DNA from: a virus
IMG/VR virus record: IMGVR_UViG_3300020477_001475
Coordinates: 44,475 to 108,474 of that record
Reading direction: 5' to 3' (one strand)
DNA length: 64,000 nt
The stretch's first letter is position 1, and every line of letters begins with the position of its first letter. A program made the position numbers and the translations under genes. Positions 1 to 11,304 of this stretch are shown here, in pieces. The notes below the pieces were generated by a model. The model saw only the letters and a program-made list of their open reading frames with translations. It ran no database searches and was not told where the DNA came from.

Positions 1-3000
1 TTGTTTCATATGGTGCCGATGAATGTAAATTATATATACAATTCCTGGCACCAGTATCACAATTACTTCTTTTAAATGGGTTCAATCCTACACCATTGGG
101 ATCGGGATATTCATCTGGTAGTTTAATAGAAAATCCATCACACGATTCTTTTATACAATAATTTTCATCACCATCACATTCATCATTACAATTATTATTA
201 TCATAAATCGTACCATTAATATCATCAGAACATACATAAGAAATATCACCTTCACCATTTGTATATTCACATACACCTTGTAAAGCTATACCATTTAATG
301 CAAAACCATCTTGTGCAGGCCAACAATAACCTGAACATAATGATTCATCACCACTACAATCTACACCGAAATTATCATAATTTCTACAATACGAATTACC
401 TACTGTTGCTGATGCTGATGATCGACATTCACCACAGTCATCATACAAATTTGAATAACAAAGACAAGATATACCTTGCTCATCAGCATTGTTCACATGA
501 GGGAAATTACATATATTACCAGCAACATCACAACCATCGTCTTCACAGTTACAATTTTGACAAGTACCGCCCGAATCTGTACAATGTCCACTGTATGCTA
601 TTTGTCCTTGTCTATGTAATCCAATATTATCACATCGGAATTCTTCATATTCATGATAACCAGTTTCCCAACAACCTATCCCATCACCATCTACATCTGG
701 ATACCACTTCTTTCTATATTCACAACTACTGTTATGATGTGTTGCATCCGAATTATAATTACACACATAATCACTATTTTCATATTCTTGACATAAACCT
801 ATACAATCATTATCAATTTCAAATTGAGTAGTATCTACATTGAATATATCTTCTTCACTATCGTATTTACAATTTATCCACTTCATACCACCAGCTAAAT
901 CATCAACTTCACATCTGGTTAAAGGTCTATCATCCATACAACCATATACTGCAGAGTTTACTGTAAATTGTTCAGATTTTTTTATTAAACAATCATCATC
1001 TTGATAACATCCCGCTGGATAATATACAGTTATTTCATAATCACCAGGCGAATAATCTGATAACCCATAAGTAACATCATTATTTTCATCACCAAGAGTT
1101 ATTTTATTGAAGTCATCACCAGATGTATTTAAAAGAAATATAGAACCACCTGGCTGTAATTCTACACAATCACCACTACACACACTGTTATCCCATATAC
1201 CATCAATAAAATTCCAACATAAGGGAGGATCAGAATCATCATCACTAACGCATCTAAACCCACCAGGCAATCCATCAAATGTATTACAATTATTGAAACC
1301 ATTATCATAATAGATTCCAACAGTACAATCCACTTTCTTCACAGAATAAGAAAAAGTTTCATTTGTATAATCATCATCTGGATTTGTATTACGAATACAA
1401 TGATATCCACCATCATAATATGAACTTATATCTTGATATATACTGTCATTTTCACTTACATCATTTAAATAAAAATAAAAAGGATAACCTTCGTATATAG
1501 TTGGTGCTCCATTTTCATTAGCATAACTTGGTTCTATTATATCCAAATTAACACAAGAACCAACACAACCTTCTGGGTCAACATCATCAAAATTATCTAT
1601 AAAACTTGGATATGTTAATACATCACATTCTTCAAAAGTACAATCTACATAATTTTGACATAATTCATCACTATATTGGCCAACTAAATCGGCGTCAACC
1701 AAACTCATACAATAATTGTGATATTCCTGACATACACAAGAATTATCTTTACATATATAGTTATCCGCTTGAGCTTCTACACAAGCTTGGTGATCATTAT
1801 TATCACCATAATATGGAGGTTCAACCCACCAACCACATGTATCTCCTTCAATATTATGTGGTGCAGTAGGTATTTGCCAATAATATCCATTTTCATCATA
1901 AAAAGTTTGATTAACAATTCTTAATGGCCAATTATTTGAAAAATCTGAATCATTTGGGCAAAAGAACACACCACCATCACATTGTGCATTATTCCAAACC
2001 CATATTTCAATGGCCGTAGAATCAAAACCTAAAACATCATATGGAAATGGATCCCATGTACAAGCTCCACCATAACCATAACCATCACCATCCCAATCTA
2101 AATAGTAAGCAGTTGGTGCTGGTCCACCACAACCACATCCATAATCTAATATTTGACTATCAATATCACCCATATCACCAAAATTTTCATCTTCCCAACA
2201 CATACCCATACAATTTTCTATAGGTACATAATCAGAATTTATAGCTAATTGAACAAGTGATGGCCAATTATCCCAATTATTTATCAATACTGTATCCCAT
2301 TCATCTGGAGTATTAGAACAATCAGGATTAAATTGATCATCCAAACACATGAATCCGAAGGTAATATCTGTCACTCCACATCCAGGAATTAAATCTTCGG
2401 CATCCATTTCATCATCAGTTACAACATCATACCAATTGATATAATATGGTATCCAAGCATCTACACCATCTAAATAAGGTTCTACATAACAAGGCTCAGA
2501 TCCACCACCAACGATATATGTTAAAAATTGATTTTCATCTACATTGTAATAGCAATCCAATTGATATACCCAACCAGGTATATGATAAAAAATACCATCT
2601 ATGTCCTTTTCACCACAAAGATAATGAACCATACCACTCGCCAAACCATCACCATCTGTATCTTCCCACCATGTGTACTGACCACAACTGTCATTACCGG
2701 GTAAATCTTGACAAGATGTTAAACAAGCACAACACATATCTGTGTCTGGATTATTACATTGTACCCAATCATCTACGACACAACAATGTTCAACTTCATA
2801 TTGACCAGTAGAATCTATAGTATGATAACAATACTCTTTCATTTGAGTCCAATTAGGATCATTTATAGGATTATCATTACCATCATAACAAGGAATACCT
2901 TTACAATCACTACAACTCGTATTCCAATCTTGATTATTAGGTATTTTATAAACACCATCTTCTAAATTTGGATTATCCATACAAGGGTTATTATTTTTAT

Positions 3001-6000
3001 TAAAATAAAATACATTGTTTACATCCAAGTCATTTTTATACCATACTTGATTGTTATAACTAATCGCTGTATCTGTAAAATCAATATGACTCACATCACC
3101 AGAACAATTCAATTGCATACAAACACCACAATCATCTGATTTTAAACGGCTGTTATTACCACTACAAGTATTGGTTAAATCCACCGTACATAAATTACTG
3201 TCATCATAACCATACTCCAATGGATCACATCCATATGTTATACCATTTATAGAACTACATTCTTTGTCTGGTGTAACTGCTAGAGTATTACACACATTAT
3301 CGGTACAAGGTTCACCTGTAACATTATCACATATCGTAGTAGGTTCATTATTACATACCCAAGTATCTTGACAATAACCTTCCAATTTACATTCTTTTCT
3401 CCAATCCCTATAAACATCATCATCAGCAAAACAATCTCCACAATAATCACGACAATCATTATCATTCATGTAATCACAATATATGCATGTATCATCGTCA
3501 TCATCATAACACCTGTTTTCATCTGTACTAATACAATAACCACCCACCACCAATGGATCAGATTCATCTAATACATTAATACAAGCATTTTCTAAACAAT
3601 TTTCATCTTCACTACCAAAATAACAATTAAATCCCCAAGGCTGATAGTTTCCATCACCTATATGTTCACATGTAACACAACCTTCATCGTCCCAATCACC
3701 CAAACATATTTCATCTCGAGGCATACCAGATGAATAACCATCACCATCTTCATCAGAATAACAAGTTTCTACATACCCATCACCACCACATTGATCACAA
3801 GTATCACAATCAGTACCATCATTACACACACCATTACAACCTTGTGTCGCACAACCCAAAGACAACCCATTTTCACATCCAATTGGACCTTTACATTCAT
3901 ATTCACCATCACCATCACCAAGATCAAAACAAGTACCATTTGGACATTCTGGACAATTTTGTACACTACCATCATCAGGTATAATATAACCATCTGGATG
4001 TATTTGTATACATGTATGTGATGCATCTAAAATATTACCATCTTGATCTCTACAAAAACTCATACATTCATCTTCATGACCTTCTTCCACACAATTACCA
4101 CAAGAATCATAATAATCAGTATCACATTCACAATAAGCATCACCAACAATAGATTCACACATACCAGCATTTTGTGATTCACAATAAACATCACCACTTG
4201 ATAAAATACCATTCAATTGGTAAACTTTATCACTAGGATCACATTGTATATTTGTACCATAACATATACCACCTAATATAAAATCATTACCACACATTGA
4301 ATCTAAACTTCCATCTTCAATCAATTCACCAGCAATATCATAACAATACTTAACCCATGGAAAGTCACACGCTGCACCATCACCATCACAATCAGAATAA
4401 AAAGTTAATCTTGTATCAACTAAATTAGCTATACATTCATTATTATTTCCACTAAATCCAATAGGAGGTGGACAATTTTCACCTATTTGGACATCATTAG
4501 GACATGATGGTCTAAAACAATTATTAGGACTACCACATAATGCTGTAGTATTAGTACGTGGATTACATTCTATACCACCAGATTCACCACCACAAGTATA
4601 TTCATTACAAATTCTATCATAACCATCTGTATCATCCCAAACAACTGGATAACAAAATTCACCACATGTTATAGTAGAATAACTTGGATCACTACCATCA
4701 TATTTAAATTTACACGAACCATCTTCTTCGGTTGCAAATGGATTATAATTACAAGCTTCTGAATTAGTACAACCCCATACTTGACAATTCCAGTAAATAT
4801 TACCTTCACTACTTTGACATACTTCTGGATTAGCAACGAATCTTATATAAGATGGATTAGTATCAGAACCAGATGCACCATAACCATATTCAAAATAATT
4901 GGACCCCTCTTCTTTACTTGCGGTAAATTGTGCCAATATATATATGTTACCGTCATCAGGATTAAAAATTCTTATAGTATATTCATTTAAACCAACACCA
5001 TCATATTTAATATTCTCTGGAAAATCATATAGAGGTTTACCTTGAGCTCCTCTAGATAAACAATATTCATCACCTTCACAATCAGTAACTTCAGGATACC
5101 ATGTATTGTCATGTGTACTTAATAAATAATGCCAATCCCAATTTTCAGCAGTTTCTTCAAATATATCATCATAATGTGGATCGGTATCATTTAACAAATA
5201 TTGAAATACTAATGGTGAAATATTTTCAGTCGACCATAATCCATCCCAAATATATAAACAAGGATCATTCTGATTATTGTCACAATACACAGAACAATCA
5301 GGATTACTGTCAGGACATTCACTATTATCATCTGAAGGTAAACATGGTTTTTCTTCACCTGTTTGGCAGAAATAACCAGCTTCAGGATATAAACTATACC
5401 AGGTTTCATCTTCAGTACCTGTTAGTTCATTTACAAGATACGGTGGTTCAATATTACCAATATAATTTATATTAAAAGGAAAATGTCTGAATGTAGGCAT
5501 AATACCTTTTATTTCACAATCTTCAACACTTGTACAAGAATGGTTTGGATTGGGTAACCCAGATTGTAATGCAAATCCTTTGAATATACCAACCACATGA
5601 TTGTCATAAGGAGATATATCACCATTATCAAAATAACCTACATCTGGTACAGGTTGTCCTAACCAATCACCACCTTCTAAAGTTTCACCTTCAATTAAAT
5701 TGACATTCATATAGAATACATCACCATTAGGACCGTGAGAATCACTTACATTATAATAAGAAGTATACCAATTAAAAGGGAAATTTTCTATACAACTACC
5801 ATCATCGTCTTCACATCTAGCAGGATATCCACCATTGTCCGGTAATGCTGCATCAACATTTACTTCACATTCACCAGCACTCAAATAAGATAGTTTATTT
5901 CCAGAAGTAATCCATTCATTTGAAGTACTTGCATCAAAATGAGAAAGTGATTTCCATTCATAACTTTTCCATTCCGGAGTTAACCATTTTGCATATATCC

Positions 6001-7705
6001 ATTCCCATTCATGACCACTCCACCCATTTGCGTGATTACAATAATCATTATAATCTCTTCTACTACTACTGGAATAACCAATACCATGATGATCTTTATG
6101 TCCTGGTCCAGCACTTCCTATGGGATATGGTATATTACCCCTTATATCAGTTTCTTCTCCATCAGATGCATCAAAAAATTCTCTACCATTATCTGTATGA
6201 TGATAACCTCTAGCTTCACCATAATGTATTGCTGCATTTTTACGATCCCAACATATACCATATTTATTATCACACCTATCACCACCACTATTATCAAGTC
6301 TTTCATCCAAAAACCAGTAATATGTTCTAATTTCACTTTCATCATCTTCCCATTCCCATGGAGGTCCAGTAGGAGTACAATCACCACCATATAAGCAACC
6401 ATCAGTATCATAATCACCCATTAAATTACTAAAGCCAGCTGGCCAATAATTAAGATTACCACCATCTTCATAATAATGTTTATCATATTTTTGCCAATGA
6501 TAACCCCAGTCACAACCCACAGGACAGCCATCGTATTCTTCAGGATTACCAGTTTGTCTAATTATAGAACCATCATCAGGATTACTTAAACAATCATTAG
6601 ATAAACCCTGATAAAAAGTATCTACACTCCAAGAAACATATTTATAACATTCTCTTTGTGGAGTTAAAGCCCACAACTCAGTTGGACCACCCATTATAAA
6701 AGTTATTCTGTTTTCTTCATTTAAAGGTGCATTACCATCCCAAGGCCATTGTGCATAATCATCTTCGTGTAAACCACCTAGTGGTAAGGTAGCTCTTGGT
6801 AAATAACCACCTTCTGCCGACAATAGTATTTCGTCGCCTTCAAACCATTCACCATCATCTGTTTCATCACAATCATCTTCATTATCAATATCAGGATAAC
6901 CATCACAATATGATTCACCTCTATACCACCAATTTTCGTCATCCATTAAATCAAATACACAAAATCCTGTAGATTCACATTCATCTTGATCAGCTGCAAC
7001 TAGTGTTTCACCTGTTAAGGGATTAACACAAATTCCCATATCTTCACAAGTACTGTCATCTTCATACAAATCTGTAAACCATTCCAACACATTATCATCA
7101 TCATCGTATAATACACAATAACCATAATCTGTATCACCACAATATGTTTCCACATCAAAAGTTTCGGTGCACCCTTCACCTGTATTTGGATCACTCCCAT
7201 CACCACAAGATTCTACTATATAACAATTATTAAAACCTTCACATTCAGCTTGGTCCATAGTATCAGTTAAAATAACTATTGGGTCACAACATTGAGAACT
7301 ATTATCACATTCATGAATAGTACCAAAATACTCATTATTATAATTCATAACTTGCATTTCACATTCAGTGTTCCAACAAGTATTTTCAACTAATGTATTT
7401 CCAATATAAACACAATTTAAATCATTTTCATAACAACTATAAGCAGCCATTTGATAGTAAGATGTTTCGTAGGGATCATATGTTGAATAACCAGTATCAT
7501 CAATTTCCCATGGTTGATGGCCACTTGCAGGTGATTGTCTAATGATAGAATTACATTCAGCTTCTTCACACAATGATGCAGGATCCGAATACCAATCAGC
7601 ACAATGATAAAATGGTTGTCCACCATCTTCTATATCAGATTGCCAACAATTCCAATGAGAATTGACTTTTGTTGAATCTGTACATCCTGTTTTCCAACTG
7701 CTCAC
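1..7705 (-). CDS. Giant Cys/Asp-rich repeat protein (partial, runs off left edge)
   Basis: I reconstructed this frame by translating the minus strand. It opens at a GTG (7703-7705) preceded by an AGGAG ribosome-binding site with seven bases of spacing, and it stays open in every segment I checked to the window edge, giving at least 2,568 codons. The protein is very rich in Cys, Asp, Asn, Gly and Tyr. It carries several calcium-binding-like DxDGDG motifs of the thrombospondin type 3 kind, for example near positions 680, 2090, 2650, 3750 and 4390. One copy of the motif GCxxxxACNYNPxA..DGSC lies near position 4750. No signal peptide is visible at the N-terminus, so delivery in the virion (fibre or surface decoration) seems likelier than Sec export. 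It ends just before the start of the window, so the C-terminus is unknown. Its neighbour at 7717-11301 is similar in composition. Confidence 0.85.
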   Translation of the reverse strand, partial: MSSWKTGCTDSTKVNSHWNCWQSDIEDGGQPFYHCADWYSDPASLCEEAECNSIIRQSPASGHQPWEIDDTGYSTYDPYETSYYQMAAYSCYENDLNCVYIGNTLVENTCWNTECEMQVMNYNNEYFGTIHECDNSSQCCDPIVILTDTMDQAECEGFNNCYIVESCGDGSDPNTGEGCTETFDVETYCGDTDYGYCVLYDDDDNVLEWFTDLYEDDSTCEDMGICVNPLTGETLVAADQDECESTGFCVFDLMDDENWWYRGESYCDGYPDIDNEDDCDETDDGEWFEGDEILLSAEGGYLPRATLPLGGLHEDDYAQWPWDGNAPLNEENRITFIMGGPTELWALTPQRECYKYVSWSVDTFYQGLSNDCLSNPDDGSIIRQTGNPEEYDGCPVGCDWGYHWQKYDKHYYEDGGNLNYWPAGFSNLMGDYDTDGCLYGGDCTPTGPPWEWEDDESEIRTYYWFLDERLDNSGGDRCDNKYGICWDRKNAAIHYGEARGYHHTDNGREFFDASDGEETDIRGNIPYPIGSAGPGHKDHHGIGYSSSSRRDYNDYCNHANGWSGHEWEWIYAKWLTPEWKSYEWKSLSHFDASTSNEWITSGNKLSYLSAGECEVNVDAALPDNGGYPARCEDDDGSCIENFPFNWYTSYYNVSDSHGPNGDVFYMNVNLIEGETLEGGDWLGQPVPDVGYFDNGDISPYDNHVVGIFKGFALQSGLPNPNHSCTSVEDCEIKGIMPTFRHFPFNINYIGNIEPPYLVNELTGTEDETWYSLYPEAGYFCQTGEEKPCLPSDDNSECPDSNPDCSVYCDNNQNDPCLYIWDGLWSTENISPLVFQYLLNDTDPHYDDIFEETAENWDWHYLLSTHDNTWYPEVTDCEGDEYCLSRGAQGKPLYDFPENIKYDGVGLNEYTIRIFNPDDGNIYILAQFTASKEEGSNYFEYGYGASGSDTNPSYIRFVANPEVCQSSEGNIYWNCQVWGCTNSEACNYNPFATEEDGSCKFKYDGSDPSYSTITCGEFCYPVVWDDTDGYDRICNEYTCGGESGGIECNPRTNTTALCGSPNNCFRPSCPNDVQIGENCPPPIGFSGNNNECIANLVDTRLTFYSDCDGDGAACDFPWVKYCYDIAGELIEDGSLDSMCGNDFILGGICYGTNIQCDPSDKVYQLNGILSSGDVYCESQNAGMCESIVGDAYCECDTDYYDSCGNCVEEGHEDECMSFCRDQDGNILDASHTCIQIHPDGYIIPDDGSVQNCPECPNGTCFDLGDGDGEYECKGPIGCENGLSLGCATQGCNGVCNDGTDCDTCDQCGGDGYVETCYSDEDGDGYSSGMPRDEICLGDWDDEGCVTCEHIGDGNYQPWGFNCYFGSEDENCLENACINVLDESDPLVVGGYCISTDENRCYDDDDDTCIYCDYMNDNDCRDYCGDCFADDDVYRDWRKECKLEGYCQDTWVCNNEPTTICDNVTGEPCTDNVCNTLAVTPDKECSSINGITYGCDPLEYGYDDSNLCTVDLTNTCSGNNSRLKSDDCGVCMQLNCSGDVSHIDFTDTAISYNNQVWYKNDLDVNNVFYFNKNNNPCMDNPNLEDGVYKIPNNQDWNTSCSDCKGIPCYDGNDNPINDPNWTQMKEYCYHTIDSTGQYEVEHCCVVDDWVQCNNPDTDMCCACLTSCQDLPGNDSCGQYTWWEDTDGDGLASGMVHYLCGEKDIDGIFYHIPGWVYQLDCYYNVDENQFLTYIVGGGSEPCYVEPYLDGVDAWIPYYINWYDVVTDDEMDAEDLIPGCGVTDITFGFMCLDDQFNPDCSNTPDEWDTVLINNWDNWPSLVQLAINSDYVPIENCMGMCWEDENFGDMGDIDSQILDYGCGCGGPAPTAYYLDWDGDGYGYGGACTWDPFPYDVLGFDSTAIEIWVWNNAQCDGGVFFCPNDSDFSNNWPLRIVNQTFYDENGYYWQIPTAPHNIEGDTCGWWVEPPYYGDNNDHQACVEAQADNYICKDNSCVCQEYHNYCMSLVDADLVGQYSDELCQNYVDCTFEECDVLTYPSFIDNFDDVDPEGCVGSCVNLDIIEPSYANENGAPTIYEGYPFYFYLNDVSENDSIYQDISSYYDGGYHCIRNTNPDDDYTNETFSYSVKKVDCTVGIYYDNGFNNCNTFDGLPGGFRCVSDDDSDPPLCWNFIDGIWDNSVCSGDCVELQPGGSIFLLNTSGDDFNKITLGDENNDVTYGLSDYSPGDYEITVYYPAGCYQDDDCLIKKSEQFTVNSAVYGCMDDRPLTRCEVDDLAGGMKWINCKYDSEEDIFNVDTTQFEIDNDCIGLCQEYENSDYVCNYNSDATHHNSSCEYRKKWYPDVDGDGIGCWETGYHEYEEFRCDNIGLHRQGQIAYSGHCTDSGGTCQNCNCEDDGCDVAGNICNFPHVNNADEQGISCLCYSNLYDDCGECRSSASATVGNSYCRNYDNFGVDCSGDESLCSGYCWPAQDGFALNGIALQGVCEYTNGEGDISYVCSDDINGTIYDNNNCNDECDGDENYCIKESCDGFSIKLPDEYPDPNGVGLNPFKRSNCDTGARNCIYNLHSSAPYET

Positions 7706-7716
7706 TATAAGACTCC

Positions 7717-10700
7717 TTAATTACCTAAAATCATATTTACTATGCTTACTATGTCAGTTACATTAACTTGACCATCACCATTAACATCAGAACATTCTGT
7801 TAAATCATTTCCTACAGCACTTTCTAAACTTAAATCCACACCACTCAAAACAAAATTAACAATACTTACGACATCAGAAACATTAACATCACCAGTACCA
7901 TTTACATCACCCGGAATACATGACACAACATCTTCGACAGTACCACTGAATAAATATCCAAAAACATAATCTATTTTATCATTTAATTCTTGTTCTTTTT
8001 GTGTTATCCTTTCACTCTTTAACTTTACATTCTTCTTATTAGAAAATGTTTTAACTTTAGTGTGAAGACTTCCAATTTGATCAGAAAATGAAATTATATT
8101 TGATGTTCTGTATTTAGTTGGTATTATATTAGTAACAATAACTTCAACTACATCAGAACCTATCATTTCTTGTTCAGGTAATCCAAATGTTTCACCTAAA
8201 ACTTCCAACTTAAATTTAAGAACAATTTCATCATAACCTTGTGGTAATTCTGGTGCTTCCCATTCCAAATATGGAGATTCAGACCAAGGCAGTATATGTT
8301 CTGGTGTTCTTCTTTGTGGGTTAATAGGGTTATCTGTAATTGGATTTCCTATAAAAACCCATTCGTTACCATTCCAACGATACCATCTATATTTCAATGA
8401 TTCAGTACTACCATCACATATAGAATTAGCAGCTTGAAATGAATTACTACCATCTAACACAAATTTTCTCAATGGTTTAACCCAAAAATCTTCATTAACT
8501 ATTGCTACAACTGGTGGTATTATAGATGTAGAAACTTTAAACCCAGGTTCAAGTCTATGTACATACTCCCAACTACAACCATTTTGTTCACAATCTTCTT
8601 GATTTGTAATTGACAAATCACATTCACAAAATTCACTATACCATTGTCCTCCTGATGAATCTTGTTCCCATTCAAATACTCTATGGTCATCGTCAATAAT
8701 ATTATCCGTATATGCTTCTATTTTAAATAAGAAGTCAGTATCATAAGGTTCTTCTGAATTGTTATATGGATAACTACCACCATATCTTATCCATTCCCTA
8801 CAAGATAAATTTTGCCAATCATATATGGAATTATATCCAATAGAATATGAAGTATCATTTATATTAAAACCAGAATTAGTAATTCTTATATCAAAGGGTA
8901 TTTGATATAAATCATCAATACCTTGTACAGTACCAGGATTAGAAACTGTAAACCAACCATCTCTAGGAATTTCAAATAAGTGTCCATATTGGTCGTGTAC
9001 CCTTGATACAATTCTCAATCTAACATCAGTTATAGTTTGTGTACTATATACTTGTGCACGAAATTTTATAATATCATCTAAAATTACAGATGGAGTATCA
9101 TAATCACAATCACTTGGGTTATGATAATACCAATCAAAATCATAATTACCAGCATTAGGATCACTACAACCTGTACAAACATCCCAAAAATCTAAACAAC
9201 AATTACCCTCATCATACATACATTCTAATATATCACAAGAACAGTAATCACCACCAACATTAGAATTCCCACATTCATCTACACATGACCCTCTAAATGA
9301 ACAACAAATTTCATCAGTACCAGATGAAGGGAAAGTTTCATAAATATTACCACCACAATCTACCCACACAGATTCACCATCATAAATACCTGTTGGATAT
9401 GGATCAAAATTAATAGCTTCTTGATTTAAACATTCAGCACATACAGTATTATCACCATCACAAATATTACAAACATCAATTTCTGAATCACAGTAACATA
9501 ATGCTTCATTATCTTCATAATCATTAGTATCAATAAATTCGTAACCATCAGGACAACCACCATCTATGACAAGATTTTCATCACCTTCACATGCAATTAA
9601 AATTTGGTTATCTTGGAAATTACACCCAATACCATCACAATCATAATCCAAATAATAACATTTAGGTGTTATACAACAACCATCTAACCCGTGAGTTTCA
9701 GTACATTGAGTATTAGGTATACCTTCTTCCCAATTAGTTGTCCAAAAATTATAAATTACATTTTTATTACAATAATCGCCACTTCCACTTATCATACCAT
9801 TAGCAACACCAACACAACCAAAATCAACTGCATCTTGGTCAAGATTGTCAACACAACCCACAAATTCACAATCACCAGAATCTACTGTACAAGTTTCACA
9901 ATAATTGAAAGCTCCTTGATCTGTACAACCATAACAATAATCATCATCTTCAAAACCATTTGGAACACAACCACAATGTTCAGTGAGATATTCTTGATTT
10001 GTACAACAACATTCACAATGTTCTTCACCATCTTGATGCCCTAAATGATTTTGACATTCACAAGGACCATCACCATTACAGATACCACATTCATCTTCTA
10101 ATGCACTACCATTACATGAACCTTCACAATCAAAATAATTTTCTTCACAATCACAATATTCATCCGCTTCACCACAATCTTCTGTAGTAGGGTATTCAGT
10201 ACATTCTTCAAATCCTGGACACCAATATTGTAAATCGTCACAACATCCTATACCATCACCATCTGAATCATAATAACGAATATTTTCATAATATGGATTA
10301 CACAAATCTGGGTTGTGATGTACTCCATCTAAATCTTCAGCACAATCTACTACATTAACTTCATCACAATTATAATTACCATTATATATACCTTTAGCTT
10401 TAGGATTCAAACTACTAATATGATGGACATGTTCCTCATATAAAACTTCATAATCACCAAAAGTTGGATTATCTATACCTGAAATAGCTGGACAAGGACA
10501 TTTATCTATACCTTCAGGACAATCTACACCATTAACACCATCGTCACAATAAAATAAACATCCAGAAAAGATACAACAACAATTCTCATATTCACAATCA
10601 GGACATTGAGCACCAGCATTATCTGCACCAGAATCTTCATCACATTCATATGTAAGATCACATTGTAAATCGAACAAATCACTTCCATCTAGATAACAGT

Positions 10701-11301
10701 CCCAATTCGGATTAACAATATCTCCAGGATACTCCCAATTTTCAGTACAAGGATTTGCCATTAGCATTCCAATTGAATTACCAGAAATATCTGAACACAT
10801 ATCACCAAATACATCTGTATTACAAGAACAATGACCCCAAAGATTTGGATCAACAGTTTCATCTTCCCATACATAAAAATAAGCATCATGGGATAGACCA
10901 TCATTACCATCGGTGTTATACCAACAACCATATGGATGTGAGTTACCATTGCTATCATTACAAGCACCACCTTCAAATGCATTTAGTACTGGTACTGCTG
11001 TCAAATTAACACAAGGCCATTCACAAGTTTCTAATGTATCTTCTATATTTCCAGGAGTTGTTGTTTCTACTGCAATAGGTGATGTTACATTTTTAGAAGC
11101 TTCTATTGCATCTTGAAATTTTTGTATATTAATCCGTTTTTGAATTTCTGGTTTTAATTTAGGGTTTGTTGTAATTAAAACTTTATCCTTTTCTTTTTGG
11201 GATAATTTAGTCTTTTGTTTTGGTGGAGTTTTAGGTTTAGTTGATTTCTTTGACTTGTCAACATCCACTATACCCACATTAATTTCAAAATTACCACTCA
11301 T
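7717..11301 (-). CDS. Large Cys-rich protein with C-terminal dockerin repeats
   Basis: This 1,194-aa protein starts with a Lys/Pro-rich basic segment (about residues 15-60) and has no signal peptide. A hand count gives roughly 85 cysteines, mostly in residues 90-800, in clusters such as DECGIC and CDGDGxC-like loops, with DSDGDGIGCC and DYDCDGIGC calcium-binding-like motifs. A beta-rich middle follows, with few cysteines. The last 65 residues hold two type I dockerin-like repeats, GDVNGTGDVNVSD and SDVNGDGQVNVTD, each followed by a short VVSIVN helix. Dockerins normally bind cohesin domains in a calcium-dependent way; a cohesin-like domain is encoded at 59946-60689. The gene lies 11 bases upstream of the giant protein. 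I infer a virion or secreted adhesive component; no enzyme domain is visible. Confidence 0.85.
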   Translation of the reverse strand: MSGNFEINVGIVDVDKSKKSTKPKTPPKQKTKLSQKEKDKVLITTNPKLKPEIQKRINIQKFQDAIEASKNVTSPIAVETTTPGNIEDTLETCEWPCVNLTAVPVLNAFEGGACNDSNGNSHPYGCWYNTDGNDGLSHDAYFYVWEDETVDPNLWGHCSCNTDVFGDMCSDISGNSIGMLMANPCTENWEYPGDIVNPNWDCYLDGSDLFDLQCDLTYECDEDSGADNAGAQCPDCEYENCCCIFSGCLFYCDDGVNGVDCPEGIDKCPCPAISGIDNPTFGDYEVLYEEHVHHISSLNPKAKGIYNGNYNCDEVNVVDCAEDLDGVHHNPDLCNPYYENIRYYDSDGDGIGCCDDLQYWCPGFEECTEYPTTEDCGEADEYCDCEENYFDCEGSCNGSALEDECGICNGDGPCECQNHLGHQDGEEHCECCCTNQEYLTEHCGCVPNGFEDDDYCYGCTDQGAFNYCETCTVDSGDCEFVGCVDNLDQDAVDFGCVGVANGMISGSGDYCNKNVIYNFWTTNWEEGIPNTQCTETHGLDGCCITPKCYYLDYDCDGIGCNFQDNQILIACEGDENLVIDGGCPDGYEFIDTNDYEDNEALCYCDSEIDVCNICDGDNTVCAECLNQEAINFDPYPTGIYDGESVWVDCGGNIYETFPSSGTDEICCSFRGSCVDECGNSNVGGDYCSCDILECMYDEGNCCLDFWDVCTGCSDPNAGNYDFDWYYHNPSDCDYDTPSVILDDIIKFRAQVYSTQTITDVRLRIVSRVHDQYGHLFEIPRDGWFTVSNPGTVQGIDDLYQIPFDIRITNSGFNINDTSYSIGYNSIYDWQNLSCREWIRYGGSYPYNNSEEPYDTDFLFKIEAYTDNIIDDDHRVFEWEQDSSGGQWYSEFCECDLSITNQEDCEQNGCSWEYVHRLEPGFKVSTSIIPPVVAIVNEDFWVKPLRKFVLDGSNSFQAANSICDGSTESLKYRWYRWNGNEWVFIGNPITDNPINPQRRTPEHILPWSESPYLEWEAPELPQGYDEIVLKFKLEVLGETFGLPEQEMIGSDVVEVIVTNIIPTKYRTSNIISFSDQIGSLHTKVKTFSNKKNVKLKSERITQKEQELNDKIDYVFGYLFSGTVEDVVSCIPGDVNGTGDVNVSDVVSIVNFVLSGVDLSLESAVGNDLTECSDVNGDGQVNVTDIVSIVNMILGN

Positions 11302-11304
11302 AAC

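Noticed and set aside
259-831. Plus-strand His/Asn/Tyr-rich frames in 1-12000 and 53000-59000
   Set aside because: They are reverse-complement shadows of the Asp/Gly-rich minus-strand proteins. They have no ribosome sites and no plausible composition.
3700-4200. Short direct repeats rich in ccatcacc
   Set aside because: They are codon-level repeats for Asp-Gly motifs in the coding sequence, not a CRISPR or a tandem DNA repeat.
1-7700. A long stretch without a gene
   Set aside because: It looked empty of long complete frames, but the minus strand is open from 7705 to the edge in the segments I translated, so it is one partial giant gene.
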